From NCBI RefSeq assembly GCF_900105205.1, contig NZ_FNSQ01000005.1:1240001-1304000 (forward strand): a DNA stretch of 64,000 nucleotides. The letters run 5' to 3'. The position numbers and the translations under genes are program-made. How positions within the stretch are numbered: position 1 is the stretch's first letter; each line of letters begins with the position of its first letter. The stretch comes from Microbacterium hydrocarbonoxydans. Its GTDB lineage: Bacteria; Actinomycetota; Actinomycetes; Actinomycetales; Microbacteriaceae. The notes beneath the pieces were generated by a model. That model searched no databases and was not told where the DNA came from. It was given only the letters and a program-made list of their open reading frames with translations. Below are positions 1-7,774 of this stretch, in pieces.

Positions 1-810
1 GGGATCGATGCCGAAGGCTGCGACCTTGTCGAGCGCCGTCGACACGGCCACGAAATGGTGGGCGACCGCGTCGGCACGGGCGTCGTCCGCGTCGGAGATC
101 GCTCCGGATGCCGTGAGCCCCGCCCACAGCCATTCGCGCGCGAGGCGCGCGTTGGTGAGCGTCTCGAGGGTGGTGAACGTCTTCGAGGCCACGATGAAGA
201 GCGTGTTCTCGGGGTCGAGATCCGCCGTCTTCTGCGCGAGGTCGGTGGGGTCGATGTTCGACACGAAGCGCGCCTCGATGCCGGCATCCGCAAAGGGCTT
301 GAGCGCCTCGTACACCATCACCGGGCCGAGATCGGATCCGCCGATGCCGATGTTCACGACGTGGGTGACCTTCTTGCCCGTGACGCCGAGCCAGTCGCCA
401 CCGCGGACCCGGTCCGCGAAGGCGCCCATCGCGTCGAGGACGCTCTGCACATCGGCATCCACGTCCTGCCCGTCGACGACGAGGGCGGGGGAGGCGCCGG
501 CGGGCCGACGCAGCGCCGTGTGCAGCACCGCGCGGTCCTCGGAGGTGTTCAGGTGCGCCCCCTCGAGCATCGCCGCGTACCGCTCGGCGACACCGGTCTG
601 CTCAGCGAGACGCAGGAGAGCTGCGAGGATGTCGTCGGTCACGAGGTTCTTCGACAGATCGACGTGCAGGTCGGCCAACGGAAACGAGAACCGCTCGGCG
701 CGGCTCGCATCAGCGGCGAACCAGCCTCGGAGATCGGCACGGACGGACTCGTGCAGGGCGGTGAGCTCGGACCAGGCGGGAGTGGCTGTCGGATCAACGG
801 GAGCGGTCAT
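1..810 (-). CDS. pgi: Glucose-6-phosphate isomerase, N-terminal part (cut by window edge)
   Basis: Interconverts glucose 6-phosphate and fructose 6-phosphate in cytosolic glycolysis and gluconeogenesis. The visible 270 residues are the N-terminal half of the usual ~550. They contain the Pgi SIS-domain signature [10 protein letters not shown] at residues 154-163 and the sugar-phosphate-binding SKTFTTLET at 209-217. The ATG at 810 is preceded on the minus strand by TAGCGT (822-817) and 6 nt, so the mRNA is probably leaderless. The gene runs out of the window at base 1 and is divergent from the gene at 952. Family assignment is secure; only the C-terminal part is unseen. Confidence 0.95.
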   Translation of the reverse strand, partial: MTAPVDPTATPAWSELTALHESVRADLRGWFAADASRAERFSFPLADLHVDLSKNLVTDDILAALLRLAEQTGVAERYAAMLEGAHLNTSEDRAVLHTALRRPAGASPALVVDGQDVDADVQSVLDAMGAFADRVRGGDWLGVTGKKVTHVVNIGIGGSDLGPVMVYEALKPFADAGIEARFVSNIDPTDLAQKTADLDPENTLFIVASKTFTTLETLTNARLAREWLWAGLTASGAISDADDARADAVAHHFVAVSTALDKVAAFGIDP

Positions 811-951
811 GGATCCACGCTACTGCGGTCGGCGACGCCATGGCAGCGTCATGACGTTTCGATCGATCGTGACGAGGTCGTGACCTACCGCCGCGCCGAA
901 TCATCTCGCGCGTGTACACGCGGAGGCGCGCGCGGGGGTACGGTTTCCTTC
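811..951. promoter_or_regulatory. Divergent promoter region pgi / DUF7882-like gene
   Basis: Holds two outward -10 hexamers, TAGCGT at 822-817 (minus, for pgi) and TACGGT at 939-944 (plus, 7 nt before the ATG at 952). A perfect 14-bp palindrome CGCGTGTACACGCG lies at 909-922, upstream of the plus-strand -10, and could be an operator. No ribosome-binding site is evident for either gene. Confidence 0.55.
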
Positions 952-1284
952 ATGGGAAGACTGCGATACGACGGCACCTCGGAGCCGATCCTCATCGACG
1001 ATGAGACGCTCGCTCACCTGAAGGTGATCGTCGGCACGAAGCTGCGCCGCCAGGAGAGCTTCATGATGACCTGGCATCCGCGCGAGGGCGGGGACACCGG
1101 ACGGCTCACGGTGTGGATCCACCCGGCGATCCCGCTGCAGTTCCTCTTCACCTCCGCCGACCCGCAGAACATCGAGAAGCACCGCATCGAGGAGATGATG
1201 CACGCCCTCAACGCCAGCGGCGAACTCGTCATCGACGACTACGTGCAGTCCAGCGTCGTCGACGGGAGCGCGCGGAAAGGCTGA
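952..1284 (+). CDS. Small DUF7882-like protein
   Basis: A 110-residue protein without signal peptide or membrane segment, beginning MGRLRYDG and containing the run LKVIVGTKLRRQESF and a later WIHPAIPLQF. This pattern resembles the short DUF7882 proteins common in Microbacteriaceae, sometimes mislabelled as ATP-dependent ligase; the function is unknown. The reading frame stays open far upstream, but the ATG at 952 is chosen because TACGGT ends 7 nt before it (leaderless type) and the sequence before it is not protein-like. Convergent with the reductase at 1300. Family assignment is from memory and moderate. Confidence 0.7.
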   Translation: MGRLRYDGTSEPILIDDETLAHLKVIVGTKLRRQESFMMTWHPREGGDTGRLTVWIHPAIPLQFLFTSADPQNIEKHRIEEMMHALNASGELVIDDYVQSSVVDGSARKG

Positions 1285-1299
1285 GCTACCGGGCCCGAG

Positions 1300-1911
1300 C
1301 TACTCCGCCGGGTACCGATCCGCCTTCAGCAATCGGGCGAGGTGTGCCGCGTTGCGAGCGGCCGTCGCCGTCGCCTGCGCGACCGCCTCCGGGGTCTCAT
1401 CGAGGTCCTTGTAGTCGATGCCCTTCATCGCCTCGCCGTTCCAGTAGACCGAGGTCTGCGCCGGCACGGTGTAGCCGATGTCGTCGAGTGCCTGGAAGAC
1501 GATCGCGGAGATGTGGTGCGCGCCGTCCTCGTTGCCGACGACGCCGGAGATCGCCACCTTGTCGAACAGGATCGGTCGCCCGCTGTCGTCCGTCTCGCTG
1601 AGTTCTGCATCCAGGCGCTCGAGCACACGCTGCGCGACGCTGGAGTGCTGCCCCATCCAGGTCGGGGTGACGAAGACGAGGATGTCGGCGGCGAGCACCC
1701 TCTCCCGCAGCGCCGGCCACTGGTCGTCCCCGCCCATGTTGATCTCGACGCCGGGGCTGATCACGTGGTCGACGGCCCTGACCAGGTCGCCGCTGACGCC
1801 GTGCTCCGCGAGGGCGGCGAGGATCTGGGAGCCCAGCAGGTCGGAGCTGGATTCCGCGGGAGAGGGCTTCAGCGTGCAGGAGATCGCGAGGGCGGTGAGT
1901 GGTGCGTTCAT
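1300..1911 (-). CDS. Flavodoxin-fold NAD(P)H-dependent reductase
   Basis: 203 residues. The N-terminus (LTALAISCTLKPSPAESSSDLL) fits the strand and phosphate-binding loop of the flavodoxin/NADPH-dependent FMN reductase fold, and a second signature, DILVFVTPTWMGQHSS at about residues 75-90, forms the flavin ring contact. Expected to bind FMN and reduce quinones or flavins with NAD(P)H; the substrate cannot be told. Stands alone, convergent with the small protein at 952. No shine-dalgarno or clear -10 is seen before the ATG at 1911. WrbA-type or azoreductase-like alternatives remain possible. Confidence 0.8.
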   Translation of the reverse strand: MNAPLTALAISCTLKPSPAESSSDLLGSQILAALAEHGVSGDLVRAVDHVISPGVEINMGGDDQWPALRERVLAADILVFVTPTWMGQHSSVAQRVLERLDAELSETDDSGRPILFDKVAISGVVGNEDGAHHISAIVFQALDDIGYTVPAQTSVYWNGEAMKGIDYKDLDETPEAVAQATATAARNAAHLARLLKADRYPAE

Positions 1912-2016
1912 GCCTGGACGAAATCATCGATCGCGCCGATCGCACAGGGGGTTCCGTGGCTGGAGCGTCTGCGCTACGCGGTATCCTTGAGGACGGCCGC
2001 TACGACAGGAGATCCC

Positions 2017-2220
2017 GTGATCCTCAGCTTCATCTTCTTCATGATCCTCTTCCTCGGAGGCATCTGGCTCATGGGGCTGGCGCAGTCGCTCGAGGACTTC
2101 CAGGCGATCGTCTTCGTCGCGGGTCTGCTCATCGTCAGCCTGTCGCTGGCCTTCGTGATGCGTCAGCGCGGATCGGCCACGCGTCGCGACGACAACTGGT
2201 CGGGCAACGCCACCGAGTAG
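2017..2220 (+). CDS. Small two-helix membrane protein
   Basis: 67 residues starting at GTG 2017, preceded by an AGGAG ribosome-binding site. Two hydrophobic helices (about residues 2-22 and 29-48) are separated by a short loop SLEDFQA, and are followed by a charged tail rich in R, D and N. The longer open frame upstream is antisense to the reductase at 1300 and is not protein-like. No family recognised; small membrane proteins of this shape are common in Microbacteriaceae. The stop abuts the stop of the convergent acetyltransferase (2220/2221). Confidence 0.7.
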   Translation: MILSFIFFMILFLGGIWLMGLAQSLEDFQAIVFVAGLLIVSLSLAFVMRQRGSATRRDDNWSGNATE

Positions 2221-2835
2221 TCAGCCCCGACGGGCGAGCCGCGCTTCGAGGTTCGCCCTCACCGCTGGCCACTCCGGCTCGATGATCGAGTACTCGACGC
2301 TGTCGCGCAGTGCGCCGTTGCGATAGCGGCTCATCGCGCGCATGACGCCGTCCTGCTTCGCGCCCAGACGTTCGATGGCCGCCCTGGACTGGAAGTTGAC
2401 CCACTGGGTCGTGAGCCCCACCCGGAAGACGCCGAGGTCTTCGAACGCGTGGCGGAGCAGCAGCAGCTTGGACTCGGCGTTCGTCCCGGTGCCGTGCACT
2501 GACGGGCGGTTCCACGTGTACCCGATGTGCAGCCGAGGGACCTCCTCGTCGATGTCGTAGAACGAGGTGAGGCCGAGGGTGCGGCCGTCGGCGTCGAACG
2601 CCGTGAACGGGATCATCCCGTTCGACTCGATCAGGCCGATGCGTCGATCGATCTCCGCAGCGAGCCCGTCGGGCGAGGGGATCGACGTGTACCACGCGTT
2701 CTTCCACAGGTCGCCCTCCGTCAGCGCCTCGAGGAGGCCGTCGTGATGCGACGTCTCCAGCGGTCGGAGCTCGACGAGGCGGCCGGTGAGAGTGGTCGGG
2801 CGAGGCGGGGTGCGGAACGTCATGGTGTCATTCAA
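2221..2835 (-). CDS. GNAT family N-acetyltransferase (RimJ/RimL type)
   Basis: 204 residues with the layout of the RimJ/RimL acetyltransferase_3 family: GRLVELRPL near the N-terminus, a central beta-strand (IPFTAFDADGRTLG), the acetyl-CoA region IGYTWNRPSVHGTGTNAE at about 109-126, and the C-terminal WVNFQSRAAIERLGA motif. Likely transfers an acetyl group from acetyl-CoA to an amine (protein N-terminus or small molecule). Start ATG 2835 lies 8 nt inside the end of the ImmA-like gene, so it is translationally coupled as the last gene of the XRE-ImmA-GNAT operon. Substrate unknown. Confidence 0.85.
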   Translation of the reverse strand: MNDTMTFRTPPRPTTLTGRLVELRPLETSHHDGLLEALTEGDLWKNAWYTSIPSPDGLAAEIDRRIGLIESNGMIPFTAFDADGRTLGLTSFYDIDEEVPRLHIGYTWNRPSVHGTGTNAESKLLLLRHAFEDLGVFRVGLTTQWVNFQSRAAIERLGAKQDGVMRAMSRYRNGALRDSVEYSIIEPEWPAVRANLEARLARRG

Positions 2836-3298
2836 TCAGCGCGACGTCGACATCGCCGGAGTCGCAGACGGCGCGGTGCGCCCATTGGTCGCGCCCCATG
2901 CGCGGGTCGACGTAGGTGGCGTCGCCGACCCGACGCAGCAGCCGCTGATAGGCGGTGACGATCTCGACCGTGACGTCGAGGTCGAAGGCGAGGCTCGCCG
3001 GGTGGGCGCCGCGCATCGCCTCCGCCTCGGCGTAGGCCGTCGGGGTGATCAGCAGCCGCGCCGCCCATTCGTCGGCACGACGCTCCTGGCGGGCGCGCAG
3101 CGCGGGGTCGGCGGCCGGGCGATGACCGAGGATCGCATGCGCGAGCTCGTGCGCGAGGATGCTGCTGGTTGCACGCCGACTGAGCCCGGGCGCGACGCGG
3201 ATGGTCGCTGTCGTCGGCTCGTAGCCGCCCCACGATCGCCCCGGCCGCTCGACCACGGTGAGCCCGTTCTCGTCGATGAGGCGGAGCAGCCGATCCAC
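2828..3298 (-). CDS. ImmA/IrrE family zinc metallopeptidase
   Basis: 156 residues with the zincin motif HELAH at residues 50-54 and a downstream ERRADEWAARLL helix that supplies the third zinc-ligand region, as in COG2856 ImmA/IrrE peptidases. Family members cleave partner XRE repressors, as in ICEBs1 ImmA and Deinococcus IrrE. The partner is probably the XRE protein encoded just upstream at 3323-3700 (24-nt gap, same strand). The downstream gene overlaps by 8 nt. No integrase or phage gene is nearby, so this looks like a domesticated or stand-alone regulatory pair. Substrate cleavage is inferred, not visible. Confidence 0.88.
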   Translation of the reverse strand: MDRLLRLIDENGLTVVERPGRSWGGYEPTTATIRVAPGLSRRATSSILAHELAHAILGHRPAADPALRARQERRADEWAARLLITPTAYAEAEAMRGAHPASLAFDLDVTVEIVTAYQRLLRRVGDATYVDPRMGRDQWAHRAVCDSGDVDVALIE

Positions 3299-3322
3299 GG
3301 GCCCTCCTTCGAGCTCTGAGCG

Positions 3323-3700
3323 TCAGTCGTAGAGATCGTCCGTGTCGCGGGCGTGCGACAGAGAGGAATCGAAGGCGACCTCGGACTCATCTTCGCGGTG
3401 GCCGCGGACATCGGTGCGGCGGGGGAGCTCGGTGATGGTCGCCGTGCGTCGCCCGTCCTCGGCGGCGAGCCGCTCCTCCGCGCGTCGGAGGATGAGGTGG
3501 GGCTCGACGTCGACCACGTCGCCGACCGCGTAGACGATGGGTACCGGGATCGCTCGTTTGCCGGTGACGTAGTTGTCGAGCGCGCTGCGCGCGATGCCGA
3601 TCTCGCGCGCCATGGCGGCGACGCTGCTGCCGGCGGCGCCGATCTCCGCTCGCAGCTGTCGACCGACCGCTGCGTTGAACTGCTCGCCCGGTGTCTTCAC
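3323..3700 (-). CDS. XRE-family helix-turn-helix regulator, partner of ImmA-like protease
   Basis: About 125 residues. An N-terminal HTH is read from SVAAMAREIGIARSALDNYVTGKRAI, followed by a charged C-terminal tail that could be the protease-sensitive part. The GTG at 3700 is preferred because TATCGT (3713-3708) ends 7 nt upstream, as at leaderless genes here. An ATG at 3742 with a GAGG upstream, adding 14 residues, is the alternative. Probably represses its own promoter and the shared divergent region with the second XRE gene at 3794. First gene of the operon with ImmA-like peptidase and GNAT. Confidence 0.8.
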   Translation of the reverse strand: MKTPGEQFNAAVGRQLRAEIGAAGSSVAAMAREIGIARSALDNYVTGKRAIPVPIVYAVGDVVDVEPHLILRRAEERLAAEDGRRTATITELPRRTDVRGHREDESEVAFDSSLSHARDTDDLYD

Positions 3701-3793
3701 GTGAGTCACGATAGCACCGGCCCGACGCCAGGATGCCGTCATATCGCCTCGTGAGTGGAGGCGAGCAGGCGGGTGAGGCGGTAGTGTCGTCGC
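3701..3793. promoter_or_regulatory. Divergent promoter between two XRE genes
   Basis: Two HTH genes face away from each other here. The plus-strand -10 TAGTGT (3782-3787) sits 6 nt before ATG 3794. The minus-strand TATCGT (3713-3708) sits 7 nt before GTG 3700. No convincing palindromic operator was seen. Confidence 0.5.
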
Positions 3794-4018
3794 ATGACGA
3801 CACAAGCGCGCCAGGTGGTGGCAGCGGCGGTGATCTCCGCGATCGACCGCGCCGAGCGCACCCCGCAGTGGCTCGCCGCGCGATCGGGCATCGCCCCACG
3901 GGCGCTGCAGGAGATGCTGTCGGGGCGGCGCGACTTCACGATCGTCGACCTCGGCGACATCGCCGGGGCTCTCGGCATCCCCGTGTCGGAACTGGTGCCA
4001 GCGCGTCCCGCGTGCTGA
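3794..4018 (+). CDS. Small XRE-family HTH protein
   Basis: 74 residues, almost entirely one Cro/C1-type HTH domain: PQWLAARSGIAPRALQEMLSGRRDFTIVDLGDIAGALGI (written here as a span, residues ~24-62). The LSGRR and DLGDIAGAL elements are typical of helix 3 and helix 4. Its job is likely local transcriptional control; the target is unknown. ATG 3794 follows TAGTGT plus 6 nt, so the transcript is probably leaderless. Divergent from the other XRE gene, which may make the two mutually regulating. Confidence 0.82.
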   Translation: MTTQARQVVAAAVISAIDRAERTPQWLAARSGIAPRALQEMLSGRRDFTIVDLGDIAGALGIPVSELVPARPAC

Positions 4019-4057
4019 ACCTCGCGCCCTGGTCCCCCCGCGCACTAGCGTGGAGGG

Positions 4058-4987
4058 ATGAAGACCGTTCCCTTCGGATCCGCCACCGCCCCCGCCGTCG
4101 TCGCCGGAATGATGCGCATCAATGACAAGGATGACGCCCAGATCCGCGAGCTCTATGACACCGCCCGCACGGCAGGCATCGACTTCTTCGATCACGCCGA
4201 CATCTACGGCGGCAGCATGCACTTCTGCGAGGGACGCTTCGCGGAGGCGCTCGACCTGAGCGCCGCCGAACGCGACGAGATCGTGCTGCAGACGAAGTGC
4301 GGCATCAACCCGGCGGAGGGGACCTTCGACTTCTCGTACGAGCACATCCTCGCGCAGGTCGAGGGGTCGCTGAAGGCGCTGCGCACCGATCGCCTCGACG
4401 TCCTGCTGTTGCACCGCCCCGACGCGCTGGTCGAGCCGGAGGAGGTCGCGAGGGCGTTCGACGAGCTCGAGGCGGCCGGCAAGGTCCGCGCCTTCGGCGT
4501 CTCGAACCACACCCCGCGCCAGATCGATCTGCTGCGCACCGCGGTCACGCAGCCGCTCGTGGCGAATCAGCTCCAGCTGTCCATCACGCACGCCCCGATC
4601 CTCGCGCAGCCGGTCGCCGCCAACATGGCGGGGGAGGACCAGAGCGTCGTGCGTGACGGCGGCGGGATCGTCGAGTACTGCCGTATCAACGGCATCACGG
4701 TCCAGGCGTGGTCGCCCTTCCAGGGCGGCTTCTTCACGGGAGTCTTCCTCGGCAACCCGGAGTACGCCGCGCTCAACGAGGTGATCGACCGCCTCGCCGA
4801 CTCCTACGCCGTGGAGCCGATCGCGATCGCCACCGCCTGGATCACCCGGCATCCCGCGAAGATGCAGGTGGTGCTCGGCACCACGACTCCTGAGCGCGTG
4901 CGAGATGCGGCAGCCGGTGCCGACATCGAGCTCACCCGCGCCGAGTGGTACGAGCTGTTCCGCGCGGCGGGTCACCTCCTGCCCTGA
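4058..4987 (+). CDS. Aldo/keto reductase (YdhF-like)
   Basis: 309 residues with the AKR TIM barrel. The catalytic tetrad is recognisable as D45 and Y50 (in DHADIY), K80 (LQTK) and H119 (LLLHRPD). NADPH-binding C-terminal signatures IAIATAWITRHP and VVLGTTTPERV follow. Length and the GGSMHFCEGRFAEAL motif resemble the YdhF group of NADPH-dependent oxidoreductases. Reduces an aldehyde or ketone; physiological substrate unknown. Own promoter: TAGCGT 4046-4051 then 6 nt to the ATG. Confidence 0.88.
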   Translation: MKTVPFGSATAPAVVAGMMRINDKDDAQIRELYDTARTAGIDFFDHADIYGGSMHFCEGRFAEALDLSAAERDEIVLQTKCGINPAEGTFDFSYEHILAQVEGSLKALRTDRLDVLLLHRPDALVEPEEVARAFDELEAAGKVRAFGVSNHTPRQIDLLRTAVTQPLVANQLQLSITHAPILAQPVAANMAGEDQSVVRDGGGIVEYCRINGITVQAWSPFQGGFFTGVFLGNPEYAALNEVIDRLADSYAVEPIAIATAWITRHPAKMQVVLGTTTPERVRDAAAGADIELTRAEWYELFRAAGHLLP

Positions 4988-5024
4988 CCGGGCAGGACTC
5001 CCGCTCGTCGTCTACCCTGAACAC

Positions 5025-5420
5025 ATGCCGTTCCTGTTCTCCCTCCTGGTCATCGCACTGATGGTCGGCGCACTCGTCGACATCATCCGGCGCGACGACT
5101 CCCAGGTGCGGTTCCTGCCGAAGATGGCCTGGATCATCATCGTCATCCTGCTGCCGCTGATCGGCAGCATCCTGTGGTTCGCGATCGGTCGGGAGTACTC
5201 CGAGGCCGGTCTGCGGATCCCGCGGATGCGTCCGGCGGCACGGCCGACGGCTCCTCAGCCGGACCTGCGCCCGACCACGCCGGTGGACACCAGGAGCACC
5301 GAGCAGCAGATCGCCGACCTCGACCGCGAGATCGAGGAGTGGCGGCTCCGCCAGGAGATCGAGAAGCGCCGTCGTCAGGACGGCGACTCCTCGACCGATG
5401 CGGAGCCGACCGCCGGTTAG
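5025..5420 (+). CDS. PLDc_N-domain membrane protein
   Basis: 131 residues: two N-terminal transmembrane helices (about 2-20 and 34-53, FLPKMAWIIIVILLPLIG) separated by IIRRDDSQVRF, then a proline-rich linker and a C-terminal charged coiled coil (DLDREIEEWRLRQEIEKRRR, residues ~97-116). This is the phospholipase D-nuclease N-terminal (PLDc_N) module without any catalytic HKD domain, common in actinobacteria. Function unknown; probably a membrane scaffold. ATG 5025 follows TACCCT (5013-5018) by 6 nt. Its stop overlaps the stop of the convergent gene in the sequence TTAG (5417-5420). Confidence 0.8.
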   Translation: MPFLFSLLVIALMVGALVDIIRRDDSQVRFLPKMAWIIIVILLPLIGSILWFAIGREYSEAGLRIPRMRPAARPTAPQPDLRPTTPVDTRSTEQQIADLDREIEEWRLRQEIEKRRRQDGDSSTDAEPTAG

Positions 5421-6418
5421 ACGGCTGCTCCGGAGAGCGCGTCCGCGCGCTCGAACGAGTCGCGCACGGCATCCTCGAGCTTCGGATAGGCGAACTCGAA
5501 TCCCGCGAGTGCGAGCTTCTCGGGGATCACCCACCGGCTCTTCAGGATCAGCTCGGTCTCGGTCCGGATGCCGATGGCGCCGATCTCGAGCATCCAGCGC
5601 GGCATCGCCGGGCCGAACCCGACACCGAGCGCCTGGCGCACGATCGACATGAACTCGGCGTTGTCCGAGGGGTTCGGCGACGCGGCGTTCACCGCACCGT
5701 CCAGTGACGGAGTGGCCTCGATGAAGTCGATGATGCGGGCGATGTCCTCGATGTGCACCCAGCTGAAGCGCTGCCGCCCGCGGCGGGCTCCGAACTCGTG
5801 ACCGGTGCCGGCGCTGCGGCGTGCTCGGCTGATCGGCCAGGGGCCGTCGTGCTGGGCTCCGCCGAGTCCGAGGCGCGCCATGCTCCGCAGCGGACCGAGC
5901 ACGCCGCCGTCTCCGAGGACAATCGCGCTGCGCAGTGCCACCCTGCGGGTGTGCGGCAGCTCGTCGGCGAAGAGCGCGCGCTCCCAGGCCTTGGCGACCT
6001 CGACGGAGAAGCCCTTGCCGATCTCGCCGGAGGACTCCGTCATCGGCCGGTCCTCGGCGTGCCGGTAGATGGTCGCGGTCGAGGAGTTGATCCAGAGGGG
6101 CGGAGGGGCGGATGCCGCGGCGATCGCCGCGCTCAGCGACGAGGTCGTGTCCAGGCGCGAGCGGAAGATCGCCGCACGGTTGGCCGCGGTGTAGCGGCAG
6201 TTCACGCTCTTGCCCGCCAGTCCGATCACCAGCGAGGAGCCGTCGACCGCACGGTCGATCGCACGCTGATCTTCCCAGGCGATGTCGGCGCCGGTGCGAG
6301 AGATGGTGATGACCTCACGGCCGGCCGCCCGCAGCCGGGGGATCAGGTACTGCCCCATGAAACCGGTCGATCCGCCGATCACGACCGGTCCGCCGTGCGG
6401 CGTCGCGGAATCCGTCAC
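5417..6418 (-). CDS. TIGR01777-family NAD(P)-binding epimerase/oxidoreductase
   Basis: 333 residues, extended short-chain dehydrogenase fold. The dinucleotide loop is GGSTGFMGQYL at ~15-25. The family motif LAGKSVNCRYTAANR (~70-84), NSSTATIYRHAEDRPMTE and the C-terminal domain of TIGR01777 proteins (FSWVHIEDIARII, NAASPNPSDNAEFM) follow. The frame stays open upstream, but GTG 6418 is chosen because it forms a GTGA overlap with the stop of the DUF4166 gene. The pair DUF4166-TIGR01777 occurs as neighbours or fusions elsewhere. Substrate unknown. Confidence 0.87.
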   Translation of the reverse strand: MTDSATPHGGPVVIGGSTGFMGQYLIPRLRAAGREVITISRTGADIAWEDQRAIDRAVDGSSLVIGLAGKSVNCRYTAANRAAIFRSRLDTTSSLSAAIAAASAPPPLWINSSTATIYRHAEDRPMTESSGEIGKGFSVEVAKAWERALFADELPHTRRVALRSAIVLGDGGVLGPLRSMARLGLGGAQHDGPWPISRARRSAGTGHEFGARRGRQRFSWVHIEDIARIIDFIEATPSLDGAVNAASPNPSDNAEFMSIVRQALGVGFGPAMPRWMLEIGAIGIRTETELILKSRWVIPEKLALAGFEFAYPKLEDAVRDSFERADALSGAAV

Positions 6419-7044
6419 GGGGTCTCGCTCTCGATCGCGTAGTCGAAGAAGCCGGTGTACTCGTAGACGCGGCCGAGCATCGGGGCGTCGATGGTCATGT
6501 TCACGTGATGCTGCTCCCGCTCCTCGTCCCACCGCTCGACGAGGGCGATGCGCGGACTCAGTAGACGTGGCACGGTGAGGCGGAGCGGACCCAGCCGCAG
6601 CCCGACGCGGCGGATGCCGAGCACGACCGCCCCGTCCCGCACGTCGATGTCGAAGGTGGTGACGACGGTGCGATGCGGCCCGATCTCGTTGCGCAGGATG
6701 CCGTTCGGCCCGAGCACCACGATGTCGGGCATCACCCAGGTGCGTCCAGGCAGCTCGAAGTGCCTTACGGCCACGGCTGTGCCGTCGACGGTGCGGTTCT
6801 CGATGCGGAACGGGACGTCGCGCTGCCACCCCGCGAAGGCCACACCGAGCGACTCCGCGATGCGGAACATCGGCCAGAGCCACCGATGGCGGGAGCCCGC
6901 GGTGGTGAACACGCCGGTACCCACGCCCACCTGTCCGTCGGCGATGGTGCGGAAATACCAGCCCGTCTTCGGGTGGAGCTCCGCGATGCGGTCGCCGAGT
7001 GCGCGCTCATAGGGCGAGAGGTGCGCGGGGAGGGGTGCTGTCAC
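6415..7044 (-). CDS. DUF4166 domain protein
   Basis: 209 residues matching the DUF4166 architecture: YERALGDRIAELHPKTGWYFRT at the N-terminus, an internal GVGTGVFTTAGSRHRWLWPMF, and the C-terminal YEYTGFFDYAIE signature. Mostly beta and soluble, function unknown. In some firmicutes this domain is fused to the epimerase that follows here, which suggests the two proteins act together. GTG 7044 is preceded by TAGGGT (7056-7051) and 6 nt that also read GAGGGG, so either a leaderless start or a weak ribosome-binding site can serve it. Confidence 0.85.
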   Translation of the reverse strand: MTAPLPAHLSPYERALGDRIAELHPKTGWYFRTIADGQVGVGTGVFTTAGSRHRWLWPMFRIAESLGVAFAGWQRDVPFRIENRTVDGTAVAVRHFELPGRTWVMPDIVVLGPNGILRNEIGPHRTVVTTFDIDVRDGAVVLGIRRVGLRLGPLRLTVPRLLSPRIALVERWDEEREQHHVNMTIDAPMLGRVYEYTGFFDYAIESETP

Positions 7045-7053
7045 CCCCTCACC

Positions 7054-7665
7054 CTAGCGAGAGCCTGGGCGCAGCAGCCGGTCGAGCAGCGCAAGGGCCT
7101 CGTGCTGCGGGGCGGAGTCATCGAGCAGCCACTGGGTCTGCAGTCCGTCGGAGGCCGCCACCACGAGGGCGGCGACGGCGTCGGCATCCACGTCCTGCCG
7201 CATCCGCCCTGCCTCCTGCTGCTCGCGCACGGTCGCGGCGATCTCTCGCCGGAGTCGTGAGAAGCGGGTGGTGGCGAACTCGCGGGCGGCGGGGCGTCCC
7301 TCCTCCAGCGCGGTCGCGACCAGGGTCGAGTAGAGCTGCACGAGGCCGGGGACCTCGCGGTTGGTGCGGGCGGACTCGATCATCCGCTCCACCGGGCTGG
7401 CGTCGGCAGGGAGCGTGTCGGGCTGCTGCCGCTCGGGCACCGTGCTCTCCTGGTAGACCGCGACCAGCAGCTCCTCGAGAGAGCCGAAGTAGTGGGTGAG
7501 TGCGGCGTGGGTCACACCCACGGCGCTGGCGATCGAGCGCAGGCTCGTGCGGTCAGCCCCGCGTTCGGCGAAGACCTCGATCGCGCGATCCAGGATCTCC
7601 TGGCGTCTGGCGATGCCCTTCGCATATGCGCCCCGCTGGCGGGGGCGATCCGGGTCTTCGGTCAT
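7054..7665 (-). CDS. TetR/AcrR family transcriptional regulator
   Basis: 203 residues. The N-terminal HTH spans about 25-72, with TSLRSIASAVGVTHAALTHYF as helices 2-3. The C-terminal ligand-binding half is helical and contains FSRLRREIAATVREQQEAG. Divergent from the isomerase/oxidoreductase pair at 7775-9720, with a 24-bp quasi-palindrome in between (7684-7707), so it most likely represses that pair and perhaps itself. TATGCT (7677-7672) ends 6 nt before ATG 7665. The ligand is not predictable; a sugar-related inducer is the contextual guess. Confidence 0.9.
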   Translation of the reverse strand: MTEDPDRPRQRGAYAKGIARRQEILDRAIEVFAERGADRTSLRSIASAVGVTHAALTHYFGSLEELLVAVYQESTVPERQQPDTLPADASPVERMIESARTNREVPGLVQLYSTLVATALEEGRPAAREFATTRFSRLRREIAATVREQQEAGRMRQDVDADAVAALVVAASDGLQTQWLLDDSAPQHEALALLDRLLRPGSR

Positions 7666-7683
7666 GGGACGAGCATATCGAAC

Positions 7684-7707
7684 GAAAACTTCCGCGCGGA
7701 GGTATTC
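7684..7707. promoter_or_regulatory. Quasi-palindromic operator, probable TetR-family site
   Basis: Arms GAAAACTTCCGC and GCGGAGGTATTC match in 10 of 12 pairs with no spacer; the flanking C/G extends it to 26 bp. It lies 19 nt upstream of the TetR start and just upstream of GATAAC (7711-7716), a possible -10 for the gene at 7775, so bound protein could block both promoters. A fit to the TetR protein is inferred from position only. Confidence 0.6.
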
Positions 7708-7774
7708 GGTGATAACGTTCTCGGACAGACGGGCGACAGTGCCCGCACGTCACCGATGACCGAAGGAGAACCCC

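Noticed and set aside
55..951. Upstream extension of the small DUF7882-like gene across the pgi region
   Set aside because: This part is antisense to pgi, whose motifs are unmistakable; the ATG at 952 has a properly spaced -10.
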